64,000 bases of DNA. It comes from Tremella fuciformis (lineage: Eukaryota; Basidiomycota; Tremellomycetes; Tremellales; Tremellaceae). The notes below the pieces were generated by a model that saw nothing but the letters and a program-made list of their open reading frames with translations, was not told the DNA's origin and did not search any database. A program made the position numbers and the translations under genes. This document shows positions 21,076 to 31,366 of the stretch, piece by piece (positions within the stretch are counted from its first letter, which is position 1; each line of letters starts with the position of its first letter). Location of the stretch: positions 372,001 through 436,000 of the forward strand of contig CP136490.1 in NCBI GenBank assembly GCA_032768795.1, in the 5' to 3' direction.

Positions 21076-21660
21076 ATGGCCGACTTAGACCCTGTGACGG
21101 CTGCTCAAACGAGTAGCGCTGAGCCCTCTACGAACGCTACGACGAAGCAAGCTCCTACCGCTACGGACCAAGGGGGGGTCAGAGAGCAGTTGACTGAGAT
21201 ATCCGAATGGCTCAAAACGCATCGTCTTAGTCTACCAGCTGAGGATTCGTCACTCCCCGACAAATATCGAAAGCCCAGGCCCACCAGTCCTTCGGCGCTT
21301 TCACTTTCGGAGGACTGGACGGAATGTGCAGAGCGCAAAACCGAGCACAAGGGCCGTATCTTCCTGAAAATTGAAGAACAATATTCGGGCGGCGTGCAAG
21401 TGACTCGTTATTTTGAGCATGCCCGTTCCGATGTCGAGTTACGGGCTGAGTACGTGGACGACAAGTTGATCGAGCACGAGTGGCGCTTCCCTAAGGGTGG
21501 CTCAGTTCTATTGCGTCAAACAAAGGCTTCCACGGATGGGTCTATGATACAAGTCGATACCAGCGGTCATAAGCTCATTGGATGCCCAAATGATGACGAT
21601 ATCCAAGCGGCCGTTCACGATATACTTCGTTGTCTGAAAGAGACTAATGAACGAAGATGA
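21076..21660 (+). CDS. Unrecognised 194-residue protein, family B (B5)
   Basis: The start chosen is ATG 21076 (MADLDPVTAAQTSSAE). An in-frame ATG at 21037 adds 13 residues. The N-terminal 35 residues are Ala/Thr-rich, followed by LTEISEWLKTHRLSLPAE (about 37-54), a linker, and a beta-rich domain with IFLKIEEQYSGGVQVTRYF, VELRAEYVDDKLIEHEWRF and FPKGGSVLLRQ. It ends in the helix DIQAAVHDILRCLKETNERR. The same layout is seen in the 18342-18839 protein, so these are the clearest pair of family B. Charged and soluble, with no signal peptide. The function is unknown; the two-part architecture suggests a small protein-interaction domain (inference). Confidence 0.65.
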   Translation: MADLDPVTAAQTSSAEPSTNATTKQAPTATDQGGVREQLTEISEWLKTHRLSLPAEDSSLPDKYRKPRPTSPSALSLSEDWTECAERKTEHKGRIFLKIEEQYSGGVQVTRYFEHARSDVELRAEYVDDKLIEHEWRFPKGGSVLLRQTKASTDGSMIQVDTSGHKLIGCPNDDDIQAAVHDILRCLKETNERR

Positions 21661-23142
21661 TTGATTCTTCACGGGCATCAAGCAATGCGTCGCTCTCCCC
21701 TCTCTTGTAGATAAGGCTGTGAACAATCTGATGGAGTCCGGGGACAGAGCGATCCGCTCTTTGTGTAAAGCTTGACAGCAAGCCCTGTGAAACCATGCAT
21801 ATACCCTGTGAAACCACGCATATAGTGCGCCCACACTGACAGACGTGCTCGTGACGCCGTCATTGAGCCCCACGCCGGTGCAAATCGCGCCAGGAGCCTT
21901 CTTTCCGGACTTTTCAGTCAGCTTTCGTGAGTACGACGGTGACATCGGACTTGGGATGTCTGTGCAGGACATGTTCGTTGCGTTCCGGACGCAGCCTGAA
22001 AGATACAATTTCCGTTTCAACAGGGAGATGGGCTGAGCTACACCAGTCTTTCAGCCTGTAGGGAGGAGTAATCGGTGTCCGAGGCGCGCGCTGACAGGCT
22101 CATGCATCGCTGCCTTTTGATCTGCAGGTGATTCGGATGCACACAGTTCCGTGGATGCTGAGGACTCGCATATGATGGCCTACGATCGTCAGATTGGTCG
22201 ATTCTTGTGGTCCTCCCGCCCTCTGTAACACTGCTCAGACTTTTATCACAGCTAGCACCTCACGACCTTGCCCATAGGCTCTTGCATCAGTCTCTATAGA
22301 TCCTTATCTACGACACATCACCCTCCTGAGGTGAATTGGCTCGGGTCCAGCTCATATGAGGCTGCCTCTCCTTGCCCTTGGGAACTGAACGATTCCGGTT
22401 GGGTCATGCATCTAATGCGTCATTCGGTGCATGCTAGCCCGGCTTTCATGCACCGACATCTGATCAGTAGCCGAAGCCTACTCTTATATGATCTTCTGGT
22501 GATTCACAAGCTCTAAAAGCCGCCCCGACTCAGGCGGGCGAGCTCGAACCCCCAAGGGACCTTTCCAGGACTCGCTGTGGCCTAATCCAACTCCTACTGC
22601 TCTCCCCCTTCCCGGCTTTGTAGTCTCTCACTCTATACCTTTGCCTCCCAAATATCATCGGGAGCGGGAAGTGGGGCTGCATCAGCTCATTGAGCGTATG
22701 AAGGACTCTCTTGATGCTCGTAGTAAGGCCTCTCCAAGGGTAATACATACCATACAGCTATACAGCCCCCGCAAAATCATACGTTTGCGAAAGCGTTATG
22801 ATTCCATAGCTCTCAACGGCCCATTCGGCCAGCTACAGCAGCGCTTGCTGCAAACTGACCCCCTGCGAGGCCGCTGGCAGAGATCGGATATCGACCCGCA
22901 ATCTCGCCTCGGATGATCTAGCGCGGAGTCTGTGCGTGATGACAAAGCATGACCTCGCCTATCAGTTGTTGTCCTCATACATATAAACCCCTGACGTGTC
23001 GCGCCTCCCTTGAAGGACGCAATGTGCCACATTCATCAACTGCCACACTCCCAAAAGCGGCGTGCTCCGAAGCAGCCTCCCTCAAGCTCACTAAGCAGTC
23101 CGCACTACACTATTCACTCACTCTCCACCCTCCTCACCGACC
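21661..23142. other. Intergenic border between orphan block and housekeeping block
   Basis: This is 1.5 kb without a supportable gene. A 21-bp unit is duplicated at 21783-21824. The stretch at 22530-22620 has a TTCGAGC-like element on the minus strand that does not fold into a tRNA by eye. The final 150 bp is the YPI1 promoter and leader. Confidence 0.35.
21783..21824. repeat. 21-bp tandem duplication (one mismatch)
   Basis: The unit CCCTGTGAAACCATGCATAT plus A (21783-21803) is followed directly by a copy with C for T in the middle (21804-21824). It lies just downstream of the 21076-21660 gene in non-coding sequence. Confidence 0.85.
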
Positions 23143-23837
23143 ATGTCATACCTCGCCACCCGCCCAAGAGACACGGCCGAATCCGCCGGCTCTCGCACAC
23201 TCACAGTGACCAACACGCCCACCGCCGAGGCCTCCAGCCGAGAACAGACGCCCAACGCCGAAGCTGGGCCGAGCGCACCACAGCATGCCCCTCGGACCGT
23301 CGGGGTGTTGAAGCTGCGCGGAGGGCCGAGGAAGCCGCGGGTCGTATGGAGCGAAGGGACGGTGGACAACGAGCACATGGGGAAGAAGAAGTCGAAGAGT
23401 TGGTCCTCCGCCTTGCCTTTGCGCGAGCACTGCAGTGGCTGATGGCAGTTTGCTGTATCTACCACAAGCCGCGGGCGTTTGACGAGTCGTCCTCTGAGTC
23501 TGGGTCCGATTCGGACTCGTCCTGCGACTCGCATGCACACTCGCACTCGCCGAAAAGGGGCAAGATGAAGATGAAGAAGCGGGATCCCGGACCTGCAGGT
23601 GTGCAGGAGGACGAGTCGTCGTCAGAGTCGGAGGGCGGTGCAGGGGACGGGCGCGCGAGGTGTGTTTGCCTGTGTTGCATTTCCTATGTCAAGCTGACCA
23701 CAAGGCCCTCCAAAGGCAAGGGCGGGCGTCGGAAACCGCTCGACAAGGCCAACGGACCAGTCAATGGCGATGCGAGTCATCTGCCGGCAGAAGGTGGCAA
23801 GGCGAACAAATATGACTCCCAAGCCCGCGCCAAGTAA
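23143..23837 (+). CDS. YPI1: Type 1 protein phosphatase inhibitor, YPI1/PPP1R11 family
   Basis: This is an inhibitor and regulator of PP1 (Glc7 in yeast), acting mainly in the nucleus. The protein of about 200 residues starts MSYLATRPRDTAES. It contains the family signature VVWSEGTVDNEHMGKKKSK (about 68-86), including the KVxF-like PP1-docking stretch. The first intron follows (GTTGGT donor near 23399), then ICCIYHKPRAFDES, the Cys-rich part conserved in YPI1/inhibitor-3. A Ser/Asp/His-rich acidic region and a basic tail follow, with a second intron near 23658-23702 that restores the frame to PSKGKGGRRK. The stop is at 23835-23837, 118 bp from the end of the convergent helicase gene. The function is by family; the splice sites are read directly. 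Confidence 0.88.
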
Positions 23838-23955
23838 TCATCTCTTCCAGCGCCAAGCATCTTTGTAACTCGCGACGACAGGTGCATTTTAGATGAGTAT
23901 GTTGTTGACACACTATGCGGATCATGCTACAGATGCTGCAATGACAACGATGCTC

Positions 23956-26900
23956 TTAGATGACTTTTGCCCGAACCGACGTGTCGTCCAAGATCCCGGT
24001 GTTGAGACAGTCTATACCGAGCTGGAACCATGCCTCCTGCTTCTCCGACAACGCTTTCCCCCTCATCCGGGCAGACATGGCCTGAGCCAGTCTGTCCCTC
24101 AATATGCTGAGCGCCACAGAGGTCTTCCCGTCCACCTTGTATCGCAACCGTCTGTCGAGTATCAATGATCCTGCTGCGATCTACTCGCTCAGCACCACTG
24201 TATCTGCCTCGTCCAGACCAGTACTCGCCTTGAAATCCGCAAGGTCACCACAGAGAGCTACCAGACCCCGGTCGTCAACGGGTCCCACCTCCCATGCGTA
24301 TAGCTTTTTGCTCTGCATTAGGGTGAAGTAAACCAGCTGCGTCGAGCCGAATTCGGTCTTCGGCAGTCTGAAGTTCACGGAACTTGGGTGCTGTATGTCA
24401 GCCCGGGCACAAGTCTCCATTCGCGAAGACGTACTATAGCTACAGGCTGGTTGTTGGTGATTGTGCGGAGCTCGTTGTTGACGATGGACAGGATCTTGGG
24501 ATAGAGCCCGGATGCAAGAGCCGCAGAGATGATAGGCAGACTGCTGGCATTCACATTGAGTTCTTGAGGAACGGCGACAAAGCGTGTCCGGAAGCTGTTC
24601 CGGCTGAATCGAGCCCTGTCGATAAGCTCACCCACGTTGACCGTACCTTACACAGACTTACGAGGAGATTTCCCGTCGCTCCGCGTCAGACACAGTCACA
24701 AATCCGGTATCAACCAGATACGCTAACAACTGCTGGCGGAGTTCTTCGATTTGTTGCAAGTTCTGTCTGATCAGTCATGGTCGCGCCTGCTATTGCTCGT
24801 GACATTACCTGATGTGAGACAAAGTTCCTCTTGCAGAAGGTTCTGACGAAGCTCGTGTTGTCCGACGCCCTCCTCCAGCTCTCAAAGACGTTGGCGATGG
24901 TGAAGAAGTCACTGTTCCCTACAACGTCAGCGCGTTCATGAGTCGTCTCATCAATGCTACTCACCGACCGCAAAGCCCTTCTTGGCCGCATCGGCTTGAG
25001 ACTCAAATCCGAAAGGGGTGATGAAGGGAGACTTCGAATTGAGTGTTGCAGCAATGGTCAAGGCGGGGTCGAGGCATTTGAACATGGCTGCTACGAGCAA
25101 GAACTTGCCCAGGTGCACGTCCATGGGCAGCTTGCTAAGTAGCCGCCCCATTGGCGTGATCTCTTCGTTCGCCGTCAGAGCTTTCACTTCGACAAGGGCA
25201 GCGATAGCCTTCTGTATGTTGAGCGAGGTGGGCGGATCAATTGCTTTCGAGAGGACATCCTCGATTGACGTGCCAAGTTTGACCCGAAGGATCTTGATAC
25301 GAAGTGCAAGGTCCTGCAAGGACAACCTCAGCATCTCGGGTATCGGATGCTCGGCGAGCTGAGTGTCGTGGCGGGCCTTTGTGAATAAATGGAACGCCAG
25401 TCCTTCTTGCACCCGACCAGCACGTCCCCGCCTCTGCTTGGCATTGCTTCGCGCGACGTATGTCTCCACAAGCCGAGAGAGCTGGCGCTTTTCATCGTAC
25501 CTCATCTCTCGGTGTTTGCCAGAATCGATCACGCAGGTGATATCGGGAATAGTGACACCTGTTTCCGCAATGTTGGTCGAGATGACAATCTTCCGCATCC
25601 CTTGCGGGGGTATGTCAAAGACGGCACTTTGACCCTCAGAAGAGATAGTGGAGTGAAGGGGATAGATCACAAAGTCACCCGATGCGCCGAAAGCCGGATG
25701 AGAGTTGAGCATCTCGGTCAAACGCCGGATCTCAGCCAGACCTGGCATGAAGACTAGCACGGCGGCCGAAAAGCCGATCAACTTCTGGTCCATAAAGCAT
25801 ATCGTCTCTAAGAGAGCGACGATAAGGTCGTACGGGATTTGCCGAGAATCGAGCAGGTTCACTGTGGAAACAGTTCGGGCGGAGTAACGGGTCGAAGAGA
25901 GCTTGAGGGGATCGGATGGCCCGTCCTCATCCTCGTCGTTATCATCCGACCTGGCGGCCTCCTCGTTCCACTCGAGCTGCTTTCCACTCTTCGTATTCCG
26001 CGGGCGAATGGCGTAATTCGATGACTCATCGATATGCCACCCGGTAAGCTCGACCGCGTCCTCAAGGTAATTGACCTGCACTGGGAATGTCCGACCAGGG
26101 ACCTGTAGTACAGGACACCCGCCAAAGAAGGCAGAAATCTTCTCGGCATCCAGCGTCGCCGACATCAAGACCACCTTGAGGTCTGGACGTTGAACCATAA
26201 GCGATTTCAGGACGATCAACAGAAAGTCGGACTCGATCGAACGCTCGTGTACCTCGTCAACGACGATATGCGTGACCTCGTCAAAGGCGGTGCCTCTGCC
26301 GCTGTTGCCAGTGGATCCGCTCTCCAGCATTCGAAGAGCGATACCGTTGGTGACGAAAGCCAGACGTGTGGCTGCAGAGAGTTTGGCCTCGAGTCGGATG
26401 GAGTATCCAACAAGGGAAGCGTTGGTTCCCATGGCGCCGGGCAAATCGCCAAGCTCTTGTGAGACTCTTTGGGCCAGAGAGATAGCGCTGATCCTTCTGG
26501 GTTCGGTAACGAATATCTTGCATGGTTGACCCCTGCTCAGCTGGTCCTCCAGAATGAAGGAAGGCAGCTGTGTCGATTTGCCACAACCCGTCTCGCCGGA
26601 CAAGACCATTATCTGAGCATGGTTCAAGGTTTCGACGATCTCCTCTCGGAAGGAAGCTATGGGGAGCGTGTTACGTTGTTGCAGCATTCGCTGAAACGCA
26701 GGCGATGCCCTTCTACGCTCGAAATCGGCTTGAAGGCGGGGATCGAAGTTTCGCGCCGGTACACGCGCCGGGGCCACCGGCACTTCAGCTGGACCTTCCT
26801 TGTCTGCGGTAGCCGTGGCTTGATCGACATCTTGATCCACGGCTTTCTTGTCAAGAAGAGTTAAAAGTTGCTTCCACATCTCTCGCTTCCTGGCGTCGTC

Positions 26901-28748
26901 CACACTTCGCTTGTCCATGTCGAGTTCTTCCCATAGATCTCGATACGCAGGAGGTATGACCTTCCAGTTGACTTGAGCGAGCTCCCCATACGCTGACAGC
27001 TCGTGAAGCGCAAGGGTGGACACATAATTTTCGGCTTCAGCGATGTCGTTGCAAGCGATGTCCTCCATCCGCCACTGGCGTCGCTTGGTTGGCGACCAGG
27101 TGATCTCCAGACCTGCTCGGACTGCTTTGCTATGACCGGACAGCCGAGCAAAGGTCACAACGGCTTGCTTCGAGGCTTTCTTCATAGACTCCTTCAGTAT
27201 GTTTTTCGGAACATTGCCCGAAAAGGCGTGCTGACGAGGGACAGGCATGGGCCGGATGTAGATCGTCGTGTTGGCTGAATCGTTTGGGGAGGCCGTCGAC
27301 TCGTCCAGTAGGTTGCCGAACAGACCACCATCCTCTTCTTCAGAACCTTTGTCATTATGCGCCTGGTCATCTCCCTCTGCGTCTTCTTGACCAGGACTCG
27401 CAGATTCTGATGGCGCAGGCTCTTTGCTACCTGTATCTGCGACGTTGACCCCTCGTAGCCTAGCTTCGATGGCCTCGGCGTCCCGCTTCGCCTTGAGAGC
27501 TTTGAGCAACGGGTCTGCGAAGATGAGCGCAGTCCTCAAATGTGGATGGCTGCTAACCGGCATCTTTGCGGCTGAACATATATTCCTTCTCGGCCTTGCT
27601 GATTTTGTCCATGACACGCCTCATTTCTGGAGTTTCGAGAACGACACCCCCCAGTTTCGCCTTCTTCCCTTTGCCTTTTCCAGCGCCTGCGGCGATCCGT
27701 AGGTTGTCGAGCTCAAGCATCAGGTTCGCCCACGTCTCATTGACTTTGTTGAGGTCTGGGTCTTCCTCGCTGTCGGATGTGTCGGATGTAGCCTCATCCT
27801 GAGGCTGAAACAGCGAAGCCGCCTCAGTCGCCTCTGCAGTTGACACGGGCACAGCGCTTTTCGCCTCTGGGACAACTGTACTCCTCAGATCTGCGGACAC
27901 TTGAGGAGAAGTATCGGCCTCGACCTCGTCCACCAGCGGTAATGGGGTTTCGACTCCACTGGGCACTTGAGAGTTGTCTCTGGAGTACTCGCCTTTGACT
28001 AGGCACTCGTCTTCGGGCAGATGCAGCCAAAGCTGACTGTGAGCTTGCGTTCGCGGCTCACATTCACAAGCTCACCCATTCGACCGCTTGCTCCCACCCT
28101 TGACCATCAGTGAAGCCTTTCAGCACGCATTCCTCGATCCGTTCATCAGAGAAGCCGAGGCGCTGAAGGACCCGAATCGTCACGAAGAGTCGGATGAGGG
28201 CCTTGTCCTTCTCGACTTGTGTTGTCGTCTCCCGTGTCGGTTTGAAAGCTTGCACATCGGCTGTACCATCTTCCTCGAGAGCCAAGTCAAGTATGCGTTG
28301 ACGGATGTCCGGATTGATGCCAAGCCGGGGGAACGAGACGGCAAGACGTTTGTCGTATTCAATAGCCTGCCTCATCAGCTTTGTCACATAAGAGGGTGGG
28401 GCGAACCTTCATGACACGAGAGACCTCTTTCTCCCCTTTCTCATGCAGGCGGTCCACAAGCACCTGCAGCGCCGCATCTTCTGCTGCCTTCTCATCCTCC
28501 CAATCCTCCTTGGCGGCCACTGCTGGCGCATTCTCACCACTACCTGTAGGTCGTGATCCCGAGTCGCCTGACTTATCCTCCGGCTTGACATCACTGGAGG
28601 CCGGCGGCTCTGCTGTCGGCTCTTCCACAGGCTTCTTCGACGCCACCGAGGTAGTGGCAAAGCCGCGCTGAACCGCTGCTTTGGTGAGCTATGGTGGGTG
28701 TAGAGATGATCCTAGCTCACGCTTCAACGACGTCTTCTTCTTCCCCAT
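23956..28748 (-). CDS. DEAH/RHA-family RNA helicase, DHX29/DHX57-like (10 exons)
   Basis: This is a large ATP-dependent RNA helicase of the type that assists translation initiation on structured mRNA (DHX29) or its fungal relative. The start is MGKKKTSLK at 28748, spliced to PAVQRGFATTS, the characteristic N terminus. A UBA-like helical segment (LGFSDERIEECVLKGF) and WLWLHLPEDEC follow. The helicase core has GETGCGKST (motif I), DEVHER (II), SATLDAEKISAFF (III), TNIAETGVTIP (V) and QRRGRAGR (VI). Next come the HA2 helices (PPTSLNIQKAIAALVEV) and a C-terminal OB-fold region. Nine introns of 40-50 nt were placed. The last uses a GTACTG donor and joins ADFKA to TGSLILDRRLRY. The stop is at 23956. 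It shares a 500-bp divergent promoter region with the PWWP gene. Confidence 0.9.
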
Positions 28749-29248
28749 CTCGTCCCCCTTCTACGAGCTCAACAGTCTCCCAAAGAGCTGTTCTGCTTGC
28801 TTCTTTGTCCTTTGACTCCGAATATGAGAGCACAACGCGAAATGTGTTCTGCTGCCCACACGGTTTGATTCGCTCGGATACTGGGGCCCCGCAGAGCGGG
28901 ATCAATTTGGCCACTCACCCGTCGGCCAAAAGGGGGATTGATTGCTGAGCAAGACGATGAACGGGCACGCCTCGTTCATGACAGAGCAATAGACTGTGCA
29001 GCATATCAGTGCGAGAGAAACAGACTTAGCAAGCAGCCCGACACCGCGCTCATCAATTGTATCACTTCGACCTCGCCACCTTCTTACAATTGCACTTCGT
29101 CAGCGCCGAGCTGAGCAGCTTCATCGCCAATCATGAACGGCCCATAAACGCCTCGGTCACGCTCGCCACCGTACACCGTCGCTTTACAATACTAGCATTC
29201 CGACTATCAATCCACCTCGAGTCAAGCTGTTGACTTCAGCCTGTGAAC
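28749..29248. promoter_or_regulatory. Divergent intergenic region, helicase / PWWP gene
   Basis: This is 0.5 kb between the starts of the minus-strand helicase and the plus-strand PWWP gene, so it must hold both promoters. I see no strong TATA box and no repeat. The inner part (28970-29110) is moderately rich in CACTTCG-like words without a clear pattern. Confidence 0.5.
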
Positions 29249-31172
29249 ATGCCCAAGCGAAAATCCTCAGCATGCGGTCCAGCACCACCGCCACCAGCAG
29301 CTCTCACGCTCAGCTCGCTCGACGCAGCGCTGGATTTACTGGCATGTGACACCTTCACCCGGATAGACGCGCTCGGCAAGAAATTCGAGTCTGCGGCAGG
29401 CATCAAGCTACAAGATGGCATTCTCAAGGGCAGGTGGGAGGAGGCGGTCAAGCGATACTGGGTGATGAAGGGCATGGACGATCTGTGTTGTGGCGCTTCG
29501 AGGAGTGTGGCGGCGGCGGACTCGGTCAAGAACGAGGAGGTGATGGAGGCTGAAGGCGAGGCAGAGCCGGAAGCCGGTCCTTCAAGTGTGTCGCGTTGCA
29601 CAGATATGTCTGATGTGCTGATGCCCAGCCCGTAGGGACAGCGGCGGTCGAGCCTTGCCGCACGAAGTCCATCGAGGCGCGGTTTTGGTCTGGAACCTCG
29701 ACAAATACGAGGAGGCGGAGTGGAGACGGTGGACGCCCAAAGTCGACGATGTCGTGCTGATCGATACCAAGGACTATGGCATATGGCCTGGCAAGGTGAT
29801 GATTCTCTTCTGCCTGCCGACAGCTCTGACCGCCAGATTATCGACAGGCAGACTTTCTACCGGGGACGGACAGTGCCTCGGGGCAATCACTTCTTTCCCG
29901 TGCGCTTCTACTGCGACGACCTGCCTCCGTGAGCGTCTATGTCATCGTGACCAGGCTGCAGATCGACCTCCCTCGGATATACAGCTCCATCGGCTAATCA
30001 ACAGCACCGTGACTGTCAAGTCTCGCCTTCTTCCTTTCCGCCTCCGTCCTGATCCTCCACTACTCTCGTCAGAAGCTCTCACTTCCGCTTATAACCACGC
30101 TACCTGCCCATCGACATTCGACAAGCTCGCATTTGCCGCGGAGTGCCTGGCTGCGCACAACCGAGCTCACCCCGGTGTTTCTGACGATCCCATCGATCTC
30201 GCCAAGATAAAGGCCGAGAAGGATGAATGGAACCAGATTGTCAACTGGGTCATGAACGAGCGGCGCGTTGAAAAGCTGCGGTCACTAAATGAAGAACGCG
30301 AGAAACGCCTGGCAGCAATCTCCAAGTCGACGTCTCCCGAGACACCAAGAGAGGAGCTGGGAAACATGCTGGGCTCTCCGCTGGTTCCGACGCACAAGTC
30401 TCGCCGTGACTGCGGATGTTGTGGAGACTGCGCCGGTGACTGTGATGGAGAAGCGAAACGCAGACGAAGAAGCACCGGGGACGGCGTCATCGAGCGGATC
30501 TCGAATGATGGCGAACGCGGCGGGATCTTCAAGCTATCCTTTGGGCGAGATCGCCAAAGATCCCATTCGCCCGCCCCGGCATCCAGTATATTCGGTCCAT
30601 CCGCCACATCCAACATTGCCATGCGTCGAACTTCTTCTCCCTTTGCGCCGGGCTACATCCGACCGGCTCTCTCGACACCACAAAGGCCGATGTCTCCTCG
30701 GCGTACCGAGAAACGCAGGTCGGGCGTGTTCAGCGGCTCGGGCGAGCTGTCGCCCCATCTGCGCGGAGGCACATGGACCCCGCCCCGTATCCTGCCGTCA
30801 GGCGATGAGACCGCTCCTTCTGCCTACGTATCATCTGGCTCGCCCGTACCCTCCCGGCAGAAGTTTGACTTCATCTCGCCCCTCGGGCCCGTGCGGCTGG
30901 GCAAGCTCGGCGGCATGGACGCGGACAAGGATAGTCCTGCTCTGCCCAAATTGGGGAGGGCGGACAGTGTGGGAGGCGGGCTGGAGAGTGTCAAGGAAGA
31001 GCCGGGCGAAGAGGACGGCTGGACGGTCGTGCGGGCCGGGAGGAAGAAGCGGGCTGGCTCGGCGCCGTGTCTCGATGGCCCGGGTGATATTGTCGAGATT
31101 GTCGTGGGCCCGGGCAGCGCCGAGGTGGTGGCTGTCGCTGCAGGAGGGGACGCGGATGGGATGGAGATGTGA
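29249..31172 (+). CDS. PWWP-domain chromatin protein
   Basis: PWWP domains bind methylated histone tails and DNA in the nucleus. Exon 1 starts MPKRKSSACGPAPPPPAA and carries a helical region (ALDLLACDTFTRIDALGKKF). A 43-nt intron leads to KYEEAEWRRWTPKVDDVVLID and then KDYGIWPGK, a PWWP-like core. Two more introns follow, the second 76 nt (about 29930-30005). After it come IDRQTFYRGRTVPRGNHFFPV and VKSRLLPFRLRPDPP. The rest (about 350 residues) is low-complexity, with a charged helix (RRVEKLRSLNEEREKRLAAI), a Cys-rich patch (DCGCCGDCAGDC) and Ser/Pro-rich stretches. It ends GMEM at 31172. There is no catalytic domain, so it is probably a reader subunit of a chromatin complex (inference; Ioc4- or Pdp-like). 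Confidence 0.8.
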
Positions 31173-31366
31173 GTGAGTGTTTTATGTACGCGTTTCCGGG
31201 TTGTAGGCGGTGGTCCATGTATTCCGTGTCCCACGTCGTCGCTCGAGTCATACCGCCATACTGTACAGGCCTGGTGGCGACTGGACGACCTCCACCTCGA
31301 AAAGTTGGTAGGTCCAGCAAGGTGTTCTCATTCCGCTCTGTGTCTTTTAGCTGGCCAAGAGGCCGC

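Noticed and set aside
22520..22620. A tRNA-like element with TTCGAGC on the minus strand.
   Set aside because: The T-arm stem does not pair, no A box or acceptor stem could be found, and no cloverleaf forms by eye.
1..23000. Transposable element remnants in the orphan-rich block.
   Set aside because: No reverse transcriptase, integrase or transposase motifs, no long terminal repeats and no terminal inverted repeats were seen; only short tandem duplications.
24180..24240. A GC-AG intron near the 3' end of the helicase gene (donor AAG/GCGAGT).
   Set aside because: A GT-AG alternative (donor GTACTG three codons in, acceptor after ATCGCAG) keeps the frame and gives a smoother match (ADFKATGSLILDRR), so no unusual donor is needed.
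26216..26586. Antisense and shifted frames inside the helicase and other large exons.
   Set aside because: They are by-products of GC-rich coding sequence and show no independent features.
31169..31366. A longer N terminus for MOD5, since the frame is open back to 31169.
   Set aside because: It would overlap the end of the PWWP gene, and the added residues have no family similarity; the starts at 31367 and 31400 explain the protein.
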